A stretch of 64,000 nt of DNA, taken from the NCBI RefSeq assembly GCF_030704535.1, contig NC_081822.1, forward strand, positions 11,029,001 through 11,093,000, read 5' to 3'. Within the stretch, counting starts at the first letter, position 1. Each line of letters begins with the position of its first letter. The DNA comes from Vitis vinifera. Taxonomy: Eukaryota > Streptophyta > Magnoliopsida > Vitales > Vitaceae. Both the position numbers and the translations under genes were made by a program. Shown here in pieces: positions 11,356-22,299 of the stretch. The notes under the pieces are model-generated. The model was not told the DNA's origin, did not search any database, and worked only from the letters and a program-made list of their open reading frames with translations.

Positions 11356-12174
11356 AAGCTAAACTTTAAAAAAAATTGCAACCTGAATTACATTTAGGCA
11401 AATCGAAACAAAATTATATGGAGGATGATATTAAATTGAAAATTGATGCATTATTTGAAAGTTAGGTTATTTTTTTTTAGATATTATGAATAATTTACTT
11501 TAACTTTTTTGTTTTACTGTTGAAAAGTATTTTTGTAATTAAGTTAAAGAATAGTTATAATTCGTTCAAGTTTTACTAGAATGGCATTAAAGAGTCATTA
11601 TTTCTTTTAATTGGAATGGGTTATGTAAATTATTAATTATGAACTCAAATTTTTTTCCTTTTTTTTAGCAATTAGAAAAGGTAATTTTGTGATATGTATA
11701 TCTTCAATGACATATAATTAATGTCTTGAATATTATATCCATATAATTTTTTAAGGTAGTATATATAATGAAATATATTATACTTATATTTAGTTTATAA
11801 AATAAATTAAAAAATGAAATGGAGTATACATTATTATTCAATGTTCAATATTTATTTAAAATAAAAATTATATTGCATTTCAATATTTGTTATTAAAAAA
11901 AATGAAATATGTATATATATATAACAAAATTTTAATTTTTTTAATTAAAATTTTTATTCTACAAAATAATTAATATAAAAATTTGATAAAAGAAATAAAT
12001 TAATGATATATGGAATAGGTATATTGTATATGTTACTTTAGGATCAATATATGGCATGTATAAATAATATACAAAAAATAAATAAATAAAATGGATAATA
12101 CATCTTATCATTTATCTTATCCTATATTTAATTGAAACAAAGTAAAACAAAGGTTAAAATACTAAAACAAATTT
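11356..12174. other. AT-rich intergenic DNA, nothing recognised
   Basis: Long A/T runs with short TA-rich stretches. No credible ORF, RNA gene or repeat border was seen. Confidence 0.6.
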
Positions 12175-12326
12175 TGAAAACGGAGATGATATGTGAAGTT
12201 TATCTCATTTTCCATTCTTATTGAATTAAATAACAATGAGGTTGTTCTATATTCTAACAACTAACAATCTAAGTGTAACAATAACCCTAAATATTAGGAA
12301 ATTATAGGTAGTTTTAACAACTATCA
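12175..12326 (-). repeat. 3' LTR of copia-2
   Basis: Minus strand starts TGATAGTTG and ends TCCGTTTTCA (TG...CA). It shares a long block with the right-hand LTR, including GTTGTTCTATATTCTAAC followed by AACTAACAATCTAA (plus strand). Confidence 0.7.
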
Positions 12327-12335
12327 GTTGAATGG

Positions 12336-12566
12336 TTATCTCCAATATTCCCTTTTCAAGCTCATGGTAGGTTTCTTCACACTGAGCTTGTATCGTAATC
12401 CTATAAAAGGAGTTGTAGTGATTGGTTTGGTCAACATATCAACAATTTGATCTATAATAGGAACATGTTGGATTGTCAATTTCTTTGTTAAGACTTTTTC
12501 ACACGCAAAATAGAAATCTAACTCTATAGGTTTTGCTTTGGAATGCAATATAGGATTCGCAGACAT
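12336..12566 (-). pseudogene. copia-2 RNase H C-terminal fragment
   Basis: The reading frame carries SANPILHSKAKPIELDFYF and later QIVDMLTKPI, the standard C-terminal end of copia polyproteins. It lies immediately inside the 3' LTR, as expected for element order. Confidence 0.85.
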
Positions 12567-12914
12567 TGTTATCGTGCTTAAATTGCCACACTAGACTACT
12601 AGACTCTTTTGTTGAGGAACTTGAAGTTCTGAAAACAATGATTGTAACCATAAGATTTTAGAGGTTGTAGCAACAAGACTTCTACACTCAAATTCGGTGC
12701 TAGATTTGAAAATGTTATATTATTTCTTCGAAGACCATGAAACAATGTTGTTACCAAGGTATACACAAAATCTAGTTGTTTACCTCTTATTATCTCGGTT
12801 AGTTTCCTAATCTGCATTTGAATATCCAGTTAATTCCAAGCTACCAGATCTTGTAAATAAGAAACCAAAATCAATAGTACCTTTTAGGTATCTTAAGATC
12901 CTTTTAATCAATTT

Positions 12915-13559
12915 TCAATAAGTGTTTAATGGTTGTTGCATGAATTGGTAGACTTTATTAACACTATAGAATAACTTAGGTCGTGTTATAGTGATATATT
13001 GGAATGCTCCTACCACAATTCTATACTCATGAGTATTCAAAATAAGATCACCCACTTGAGAAGAGAGTTGTAGATTAGATATCATAGGTGTGGGTAGAGG
13101 TTTGACATTTAGCATGTGGACTTTTGCTAAGAGGTTAGTGATATGCTTCTTTTGGCACAAATGTAGTCCATAATCAATGTGTTTGACTTTTATCCCAAGA
13201 AATAGTTGATTTTGCTAAGATCTTTAAGAGAGAAAATAACATTGAGATAAAAATCAATTGGGTAAATTTTGAATTATCACTTTTTGTGATAATAATATCA
13301 TTCACATAGACTAGAGCAATGACACAAGATTTGTGGTAAATTGGATAAACAATGAGTGATTTGCTTTAGAGGATGTAAAACCAAATTGAAGCAAAGAAGA
13401 CTTTAACTTTTCAAACCAAGCTCGATGGACTTGTTTTAAGTTATATAATGTTTTATGTAGCTTGCACACTTGTTGTTTGTTTTGTTCAAAATCAAGTGGT
13501 TGTTGCATAAACACGTTTTCTTGCAAAACCCTGTTGACAAAATGTATTATTAACATCAA
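12915..13559 (-). pseudogene. copia-2 reverse transcriptase fragments
   Basis: Two frames (13311-13559 and 12915-13160) encode the RT thumb and connection region. Motifs are CKLHKTLYNLKQVHRAWFEKL, and further on PTPMISNLQLS with YRIVVGAFQYITITRP. Between them lie stops and a frameshift. Confidence 0.85.
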
Positions 13560-15673
13560 GTTGTCTAATATCCCATCCTCTAGTCAAAGCAAGTGTAAGA
13601 ACCTCTCTAATTGTAACTTGTTTGACCAATGGGTTAAAGGTTTTGATGAAATCAAAGTTAGCTTATTGATGAAAACCCTTATCCACTAAACAAGATTTGT
13701 ATCTAAAATGTAAATTTATCAAATACAGCTTGTTGTTTTTTAGACAAAAGAAAATGTAAATTCATCAAATACAACATGTCATGATATGTAGATTATGTCA
13801 TAAGGTCTTAAGCATTAGTAACCTTTGTGGATATTACTATAGCCAAGAAATGTGCAAGGGAAAAAATGATATTGTAATTTATTATTAATGTAAAGTCTTA
13901 AGTGAGGATAACAAGTACATTTGAATACCTTTAAGAAGATATAGTCAGGTTGAGCATGAAACAATATTTCCAGTGGTGATTTCTACAGCAAAATTGCGTT
14001 AAACAACCTACTAATAAGGAATATAGTAGTGACAAAAGATTCAAACCCAAAATTTAAAGGCAAGAAGACTTGAGCAAGAAGTATAAGTTTAATTCAACTA
14101 TATGATGATGTTTATGTTCAATTAGACCATTTTTCTCTGAGGTATGAGGACAGGAACATCTACGAATGATACCTTAAAAGTTAAGAAAAATGGTAAGAGC
14201 TCTCAACTCACCTTCTATGTCGATTTGTAAGACTTTGATTTTTTTGATTTAGTTATAGTTCAACTTGAGTCTTAAAATAAAAGAAAGATTAGTATACATC
14301 AGATTTACATGTAAGAAAATATATCCATATGTATCAAGAGTAAGCATCAACAAATGACACATGATATTAAAAATCATTCAAAGAAAGAACAGGGGTTGCA
14401 CACATCAACAACAACTAGTTGAAGAGGTACAATACATTTGGTGTAAGATTTAAGAAAATAAAGTTTATGACTTTTTCCCATTTGGCAAGTTGAACAAGTT
14501 AAAGGAATTTTATTAAAATAATGTGATATATTGTAAAAAGTTAGCACTTATTGTACTACTTTTTTTAGTAGGGTGTCTAAGCCCTTTGTGCCACAAATCA
14601 ATCACATAGTTATTACATTAAGGGGAAACGAAATTTTGATGTAGGCTTGAGCTCCCAAACTTTATTGAACAATCATTTGCAGAAGGTTGAAGACGAATGT
14701 CATCAAGTTGACTTGAAAAGGAAGGAGAAACTCTAACACCAATGTGATGAGTTGTGAGACTAAATCTATACAATCTTTTATGCAAATTTCCTTTGAGAAT
14801 TGTTGTTCTAATCACTTGATCCTTCACAACACAAAACAAAAAGTGAAATTAGAGGAAAACATGATTATCTTTAGCAAATTGTAAGACACTAAGGAGGTTT
14901 TTGATGATTGAAAGAACATGTAAAAGGTTTTTAAGATGAAAGCGACTAAGAAAAGATGTTGAAGGAGAAACTATAGAATGACCTGTATGTTTAATTTGCA
15001 AACTTGCTCCATTCCCTACATGTAACTTATTCTTACCATGACACTCACAACCAAAGTTTAGATTATTTAGGTCACTTGTAATGTGATCTGTTGTACTTGA
15101 ATCAGGATATCAATTGTTATCATTTACAGTATTAGGAGTAACAACCACTGATGTCATTGAGGATGATTTAGAAGCTTGATTATTGTTCAATCCAGTAAAC
15201 AAGATATTGAAATGATAGTAGCATTTGTGTACTATATGTCCATATAGTTGGCATTGTGGTTTTGAATTCCCCTAGGTGCATCATTTACCACAAATACTAC
15301 CACGACCTGTAGCGTCATGATTGCATTGAAAATATTGGTTTCCTCCTCAACCTCTTTGGAAGCATTGATTGTTTCCTTGACCACCATGTGTAAATAGATT
15401 TACAAATGGTCGAGTATCTGTGAAGAAGGTTTAATTTTGTTCAATCCTATGTCCTTGAGCAAGTAGTAAAGATGATATAGTTTTTAAGGAATATGAATCT
15501 TCCCATGAAATAGTCACAACAACAACATAATCATATTTCGGACGAAGGCTAGCTAAAATTGCCAAAATCTTATTCTCTTCAAAAATATTATGTCAAGATG
15601 ATGCTAGTATGTTTGAATAGGTTTTCATTTTAATAAGGTAATCTCTTATTGATAAACTACCTTTCTTTTGACT

Positions 15674-16036
15674 TTACAACTTAAATTTGTATTGCATTAC
15701 CTTTGTTTGTGATTGAGAAGCAAAAATTTGTTCTATTGTTTTCCAAACTTCTTTAGTAGTATCACATCTAATGAGTTGAGGTAGTATTTCTAGGCTCATT
15801 GAGACTAATGGCCAAGAAACAAGAAGATTATCTTGTCTTTCAAAAATAATATATACCGAATTGATCACTTTGGTTTCACTTTTCTCAAGAAGTTCTGAAA
15901 AATGACCTGATTAATAAAATTTACTAGTCCATGACCCTTGATTGCATCAAGAACCTAATGTTTCCAAGAAAGGAGTGGCCATTTGAAAAGCAATTGGAGG
16001 TAGCTTTGTTACTTCAGATGAAGTGATAGTATTCAT
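15674..16036 (-). pseudogene. copia-2 gag fragment
   Basis: Minus-strand 15674-15868 encodes DNLLVSWPLVSMSLEILPQL then TTKEVWKTIEQIFASQSQ, the UBN2-type copia gag core. The upstream start near 16036 (MNTITSSEVTKLPPIAFQM) belongs to the same protein after frame breaks. Confidence 0.8.
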
Positions 16037-16053
16037 GGAAGAGATTTCTACCA

Positions 16054-16216
16054 TAACAGAAAACAACAATCATCTGTGAAGTCTATCTCCTTTTCCATTC
16101 TTGTTGAATTACATAATAGTTAATTTATTTATTTATATTATCACTATAAGTTGTTCTATATTCTAACAACTAACAATCTAACAGTTGCAACAACCTAGAA
16201 TATTAGGAAAGTACAT
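16054..16216 (-). repeat. 5' LTR of copia-2 (right border approximate)
   Basis: Homologous to 12175-12326 over the TGTGAAGTCTATCTC block and the GTTGTTCTATATTCTAAC block. The outer border cannot be placed exactly because alignment fades past 16205. The minus-strand segment just inside reads TATGGTAGAAATC, a poor primer-binding site. Confidence 0.65.
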
Positions 16217-19200
16217 TTTAAATTTCAAAAACCTTCTGTTCAAAGTGTTTTACTATATAAAGATACATTTTGTGAATTATTTTAATAATTTAAAGTAGCT
16301 TAAAATGGTACCCAAATGGAGTCATAATATATTTTTATTACAGTTAGAGGTGCAAAGGTTTTAAGGAGATTTAAATAAATAAAAATAAAAATAAATTTTT
16401 GAAAATTTGTATTAACTCTTTTTTTCTAGGTAAATTTTGTGTATTCTAAACTTAATAAATTCTTTTATATTTAAAACATATCTATCAAATTAAGAAGCAT
16501 TATTATCAATATCGTAAAATTAAATAGAAAAAGTCTAAAACCATCCAAAGAATAAAATAAATCCAATCCAAAATCTAATTTTAATATAACCTCCCAATGA
16601 GGAAGTCGAACCCAAGTCAACCTCTTGCATAGGTAGTGTTTGCCTTGGGTTTAATGCTTTTACATGGTTAATAAGTGTTTATACATGTACAACCCTTTTG
16701 TCTCTTTATTTATATATATATATATAAACATTTTTTTTTATTTGTGAGATATCACAAATTTATTTTTAAATTATCACCAGTTTAAAATGTATTTACTTGG
16801 TTTGAAAGAGTCAACTATATATTAGTGTTTAAAACCTTCTTTCTCTAATCAATATGAGATATCATAATTATTTATTATGCAAATATGAGATATCAATATT
16901 ATATATCATAAAATTGTAGGATCACTAAGATAAATAAATATTTCTTATAAGACCAAACAAGTTAAGTCTCATACCAGGATCCAAGAATGAGTCCTTTCAA
17001 GCCTCCTCTCTAAAAAAAAAAGGAAATTTCAATTAACAATTTTTACCCACACGTAATTTGGATTTCTAATTGGAAGAAAAATGTCATTCTATCCTCCATT
17101 ATTATTTATTTGCTTATTTCCTAATTCAGTGAAATCTTTAACTTATTAGCCCAATGGTGAAATTCAAAGGTTAATATCTAATTTAATTGATCTAATAAAT
17201 ATCTCGATAACTAAAGTCCAAACTAAAATTAAAGCCCTCTTATATTCAAATAATCTAATATTTTATTTTTAAAAATTAGATTAGATTGATGTGTTACATA
17301 ACAAATTTTAGTGAGACAAAATTTCGATAAATAACGAGCAAAGAAGAAAGACACTTTCAGATCTTCTTGATGGACTTGGCTTCACCGTTTTTAACACAAG
17401 ATTCAATAACAAAATCTCATCTCACCCCCTCCGAATCAAGTCAAAAATTAGTTTATTCAATCGTGATGAAGAATGGTATTTAAAAAAACAAAGCAGATCA
17501 TACGACCTAAATTTAAAAGCAAGAAATAAATATAAATAAATAAAAGAAGGAAGAGTGTGAAAGTGTGCAGCGACAAAGTGTCACGTTTGGAATCCTAGAT
17601 TCTGAGATGAGATATGACACTATATTTCATGTGGGTCTATAAAGTAGTCTAGTAGTGGCCTAGTGGATCATTAGTATATCATGACATAATGACTATATTC
17701 ACTCTATTTCTATTTTTATATCATATACAATTATTATTTCCTCTATTTCCGAATATCGACAATTCTCCTCCATACCTGCCCTGTCCCCCGGATCTTAACT
17801 TTGTGCCCCATGTGAACCAATGCCTTCAATTATTTTCTCCTTTTCCTCTCCATTCCCACACTTTCCCTTCTCTTTATACCCTTCAAATTCATAAAATTGT
17901 CTTGTGTATTTACACTAACTTCATAAGAAAATGTATTGTTTCACTAATCATGTTAAAAGGTACCATCATCACTAGAATTTTTACTCTTATTTTATTTATT
18001 TATATCTTTATATCTTAATCATATTTTTTTATTTATTGTAAAAAAATGAGACAATTCATCAATCATTTATTGATTGAAAGCGTGAGTGTTTTATATTCTA
18101 ATTCTTAGGTTGTGGGTGGTGTATTACACCAACTACCACTTTTGGTTCGAACCTAAAAAAAGTAATTATTACAAACTAGATTTGACTTTATGTAGAACAT
18201 GCATGCGTTAAAAGAAGCAAATGAAATTCTTTTTCAATGATCTAGATTTCATTATATATATTTAATGCTCCAAATCTTTTGTTTGATAGACATTAGTGTG
18301 ATTGATATCCATTTCCTTAAATTAAATCAAACTAAATGCTTTATAAAGTTAGAAGACAAGAGAAAAAAATGGTGGGTATGAAGGGAAGATTTAGCGAGGA
18401 AAAAAGGCAAAAATTATTGGATAAAAGAATGGATGGAAGCCTAATCAAGGAACACAAAGGATTGGGTGAGCAAAGCCACCCACAAAGAGTGAAGCGCAGT
18501 GGAAAGATGTCGGGGTGAGGTTATGAATATGCTCCTCACTAGGGGATGTGTGTGAAAGGAATTGGGCTAGGACACAACACAATGGGCGGCGTTGGCACTT
18601 CACAAATCCGCAAAGTGACAGATCACGATCACATCACAATCATTTATCTGGTGAATTAATATTAAGGTATACACCACTTTGATTTCAAACTTGATCGCCA
18701 CTCTGCTTTCTTGCCCACCAGTTAACAACTTAAAAAGAGCATAGAAAAGGAAAATGAGGAGAGAAATATCACAGCCACTTCCACTACTTGTGCCATGCTT
18801 CTCAATTGTTTAAAGCCACTGGCTTCATTCAATAGTACTCCAAACGCAATAGATAAGAGGCACTTCTTTAGGGACCAAAATAAAAAGATTATCAGCAGAG
18901 AAGATAAGAAGCACTTGGTTAAATAAACAATAATGATACTTACTATTATTATTATAGTTTTCAACACTTAATGGCCAGTGCTAGCTTATATACGTATATG
19001 TGTTTTAAAGTGTAGACCATTTCATACTCCTTATAGGATTGAGTTTGGATTGTTTTTTGGGGTATATAGTATATACCCTCCTCCAATAAGGCCTAATTTC
19101 TGATTATTAATGTCTCACCATGCCATGAAAAGAAGATGGGTCGCATCAAGAGATGCAATTTGAATTTCGATGGGTAATAAACTAATGAATGTGGTGGCAT

Positions 19201-19640
19201 GCCATGGCTTCTAAGTGTGATTATATTTACTTCATTGATGATCATGCCATACACTTCTGAGGGAATGAAAATGAGCTGCTTTTCAGTTTTCACTGGTATG
19301 GTGGGGCTTTGGTTGATAAAACAGAAGAGGGGAGTGGGGGGGAGGATGGTGAAATGAGGTGAAGCAGAAAGATTTTGTAGGGAACATGATCCTTGATATT
19401 GGTATGTGACATTCTTTAATGGGATGCCAACCAAGCAAAGCCTGCAAAAGCGAGTGTTACAAAGCAAGGATGTACGTAATTCTGAATATTTCTGATGAAA
19501 ATTGTAATAATATCCCAATGCTGCCGCTCAGCTAGCTCCTGCCGGACAAGCTTCAGAACAAAATGGAAAATACAGCCTTTGAACAGGAAAGAAGTTGGCA
19601 TTCAGATATGATTAGTCTCTTATATTGCTCCTCAACACTA
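16217..19640. other. Intergenic DNA between copia-2 and the BAHD gene
   Basis: AT-rich, with a (TA)n run near 16709-16727. ORFs up to 141 codons occur (for example 17689-18018 plus and 19093-19518 minus) but show no family motif, no splice logic and composition like their surroundings. The segment just below 19760 should hold the 3'-UTR of the acyltransferase. A T-loop-like GGTTCGAACC at about 18146 does not belong to a complete tRNA. Confidence 0.6.
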
Positions 19641-19759
19641 GAATTACAGTGAGTTAACGGCTCCCCATTACCAACTTCCATTAATGTTTATTAGGTGGGA
19701 GAGATCAAATTTAACAAGAAAATGAAAAAGGAAAAACTTAGTCGATCCTCCTTCAAACT

Positions 19760-21999
19760 TCAAATCATCAACCCATTATCTTCCCCTTCATAACCATTTC
19801 CAACGTCATAATCATCTCTATCCGACAAATCCTTCATGTAATACTCGAATTTGTCGACCGCGCATTCAGGCACCGAGAGCAGCACTCTGGTGGCATCAAA
19901 ATCACCAATGACGGGCAAAAATAAGCAGTAAATATCACTGAGAAGAGGACCCATTTGCAGTGGCTTTCCTTCTCCAAAGTCCAAATCCTCTAGCCCTAGC
20001 TTCGACCATTGCGATATCACCAAAGTCGCCGATAGGTCTGTTTTCACCGTTTTGTCCTCCAGCAAATCGATCATGGACTTCACGTTATCATCGGTTAGAG
20101 CTGATTTAGCCTGCTGCACCAGCTTCACCCCACTGTGCAAGTTACCACTCACCACCTCCTTCACCGTCGACTCCGCACATCCTAGCACGAACCCATTTCC
20201 GTAATACCCCTGTGGAATTTCTGGCTTTAATCTTTTTCTGACGTTCACAGAGAAAAGGAGCTTGACATGGAGTGAAGGGGACAGGTCCAGAGCTTTAACC
20301 CACGACCGCCACGTGTGAGATGCCAGGGCTTCAAAGGTGGTGCATTTTAGCGATGGGGTGCAATGCCTCTTCAGCTCCAGGATATGAGACGGGGTGAAGG
20401 TTAAGGAGGTGGGGACGAGCGGCTGTGACTGCAGGCACTGATTCAGGTTCAGGTCCTTGCTGGGGGCAATCCTCGTAAATCCTGGATGATCAAAGGGTAT
20501 CTGGGGCGGATTTCTCGGTTTCAACACGTGGCGGCTGTGGAACGGCGCGATTGGTAGGTCCCCGTTGGGCTTGGCGGTGATGTGGGCCCACGCGTGAAGA
20601 AACTGGGAGGTGCCGATGCCGTCGCAGAGGCAGTGATTGATGGCGGTGCAGAGGATCATCCCTCCGCAGCGGAGACTGGTCACCTGCAAGCCCCAAAACG
20701 GAAGGGCAAAGAAGGTAAATGGAGTCAGGCGAAGGAGGGCATTTAGGTCATTAGAGGCAAAGCTCACCAACCGAGCACAGTGAAAGGAACGAAACGGGGG
20801 AGGGCAGTATCAGCAGAGAAATTGTAGGGTCACCCACTTCTGCCTCATTTTCTCATTAGAGAGATGGGACTAGGTGGAGGGCATACATTTGGTATATCTC
20901 ACTCACACCACAACCTTTTGTGGCTTCATCTCCTCCACTATTTATCTTTACTTTTTTCATTTTTTTTGGGCTTTCGGAGTCAACAAAAAGGGAAAAAAAA
21001 AAATCAAAGCATATTAGCCTATATGTGAAAAACAATAATAATAATTAAAAAAAATTGGCGCCATGTTGGTATCATGTAATCAAGAAAAAGAAAAAGGAAA
21101 AAAAAAAAAAACCAAACAAAAATAAAGGGTAGTTGAAGACGACGTCGTTTTATGATTGAAAATTTGAAACGGAGAAGAATGGTTGGGTGGTGGAATTGAA
21201 AAAGAAAATGAAGGGAAAGGGAAAAAGGGAAGAAATTTGAGTCCATGATTGGAAATGTCACTGAGCCCGCATGCCAATATGATTCATTTTTTAAGAGTTC
21301 ATATATTTTTAGTAATAAACTCATGCTAAAAACAAAAACTCTATAACAGTGGCAATCAAGAGTCTCATATTGATTTTGTTTTATTCGTCAAGAAAGAAAG
21401 CCATGTCCAAGTTTGAAAAACATATATAGTGATATCCGGGTTTCATGGAGGGAGGGAAAGAAAATGAAAGAACAAGAAATATTAAACAAAAGAAAGAGGA
21501 ATTAATTATGACAAAAGAAAGGCCATGGAAGAAGAGAAAAGAGAGGAAGGAAAAAAGTCTGAAATCAGACCTGAACTATGAGAGGAGGAATATCCAAGAA
21601 GCTGTGAGTTTCTATCCTATACAAGAGCTTTCTCCAAGACCTGTTTGGCCTGCTGGAAACTTCAAGGAAGTCATCGGCACTGCAATCCATGAAAGCTTCA
21701 GCAAACACAGCACCTTCTCCATTGCAATCAATCTCAAGCTTCTGCTCGTCTTCTGAGCTTGTCCTCAACCTCCCAGCCAATGGATAGTAATCCACTAGAA
21801 CCCTGGAAAGAGAATACTTCAACACATCTAAGCTGGTGGATTTTCTGAAAAGGTAGAGATATTTAATGGAGAATCTGAGGAACTTCTGATCATCGAGGTT
21901 GGAGAGATAAAGAGAATGCTTGGGAGTTGGGCGGCTTGGAGAGATTAAGATAGGCTGGTTTTGATAGAAACAGTCAGGAAGGTCTGAAGATCTGGGCAT
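19760..21999 (-). CDS. BAHD-family acyltransferase (HXXXD type), two exons
   Basis: Exon 1 is 21571-21999 (143 codons) and exon 2 is 19760-20683 (307 codons plus stop), giving 450 aa, typical for BAHD enzymes. The intron (20684-21570, 887 bp) is GT-AG and falls after PLIVQ, the common BAHD intron site. The start MPRSSDLPDC has an in-frame stop four codons upstream. The catalytic motif is HCLCD at residues 160-164. The C-terminal structural motif is DFGEG at 378-382, where most BAHDs have DFGWG. LAGRLR is at 74-79 and YGNGFVLGCAES near 303-315. BAHD enzymes move acyl groups from acyl-CoA to alcohols or amines in the cytosol. Substrate cannot be told from sequence; cuticle or suberin feruloylation and alcohol acylation are possible. 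Its place next to cyclin-T1;3 suggests the At1g27620 orthologue. Confidence 0.93.
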
Positions 22000-22235
22000 A
22001 TTTGGAGCTGGCTAGGAAGAAGAAGAAGATGAGGACGATGATGAGAAGAAAAAACAAACAAAGAAGAAGAAGAGAAAGAGAGAGAAGGGAGCTGATTGAA
22101 AGAGAAGACGAGAGGAGAGAAGAGCTTTGTAGACAGAGAAACAAGAGGGTCAGTTGAAGATCTATGGGGTGGATATGATGATGTACGATCAGATTCCTAT
22201 CGATAGTTAAGGCTAGGAAGAGGGCGTCCTCATGG
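22000..22235 (-). other. 5'-UTR of the BAHD gene, pyrimidine-rich
   Basis: The plus strand shows a GAAGAAGAAG/GAGAAAGAGAGAG tract at 22018-22090, so the transcript leader is CT-rich. The upstream limit is inferred from the TATA position. Confidence 0.45.
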
Positions 22236-22255
22236 TGCGTCCTACTTGTGTGATT

Positions 22256-22266
22256 AATATATATAC
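22256..22266 (-). promoter_or_regulatory. TATA box of the BAHD gene
   Basis: The minus strand reads TATATATATTAATC about 260 bases upstream of the ATG, followed by a CT-rich leader. Position and sequence fit a plant core promoter. Confidence 0.45.
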
Positions 22267-22299
22267 ACACATATATTATTCACCATTTCTATATATATG

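Larger units (their letters stand above)
12175..16216 (-). mobile_element. Ty1/copia retrotransposon remnant (copia-2)
   Basis: A decayed copia element of about 4.0 kb on the minus strand, with related sequence at both ends acting as LTRs (12175-12326 and about 16054-16216). Inside, in element order: gag start near 16050-15960, a gag middle piece (15674-15868), zinc-knuckle-like Cys/His codons near 15290-15360, an integrase region with many stops, RT pieces with QQPLDFEQNKQQVCKLHKTLYNLKQ (13311-13559) and the VGAFQYITITRP block (12915-13160), and an RNase H tail with HSKAKPIELD and QIVDMLTKP (12336-12566). Multiple stops make it inactive. It lies between the cyclin-T and BAHD genes. Confidence 0.9.

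Noticed and set aside
16205..16225. AATTT flanks as target duplication of copia-2
   Set aside because: The right LTR border cannot be fixed, and AATTT is too common in this DNA to count.
17689..18018. 109-codon hydrophobic ORF
   Set aside because: TTT/ATT-rich frame expected by chance in AT-rich DNA; no start context or family features.
18110..18165. tRNA-like T-loop GGTTCGAACC
   Set aside because: No acceptor stem, anticodon arm or D-arm could be fitted around it.
19093..19518. 141-codon minus-strand ORF
   Set aside because: Longest unexplained frame, but it has no motif, runs across the BAHD 3' flank, and has the composition of surrounding DNA.
20684..20770. Upstream extension of the BAHD second-exon ORF (MVSFASNDLNALL...)
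   Set aside because: It is intron read-through; the acceptor CTTGCAG at 20684 and the matching exon 1 donor give the family-standard protein.
21265..21290. Similarity to miR171 (TGAGCC...TGCCAATAT)
   Set aside because: Extra bases split the match (TGAGCC-CGCA-TGCCAATAT), and no hairpin partner was seen nearby. Treated as chance.
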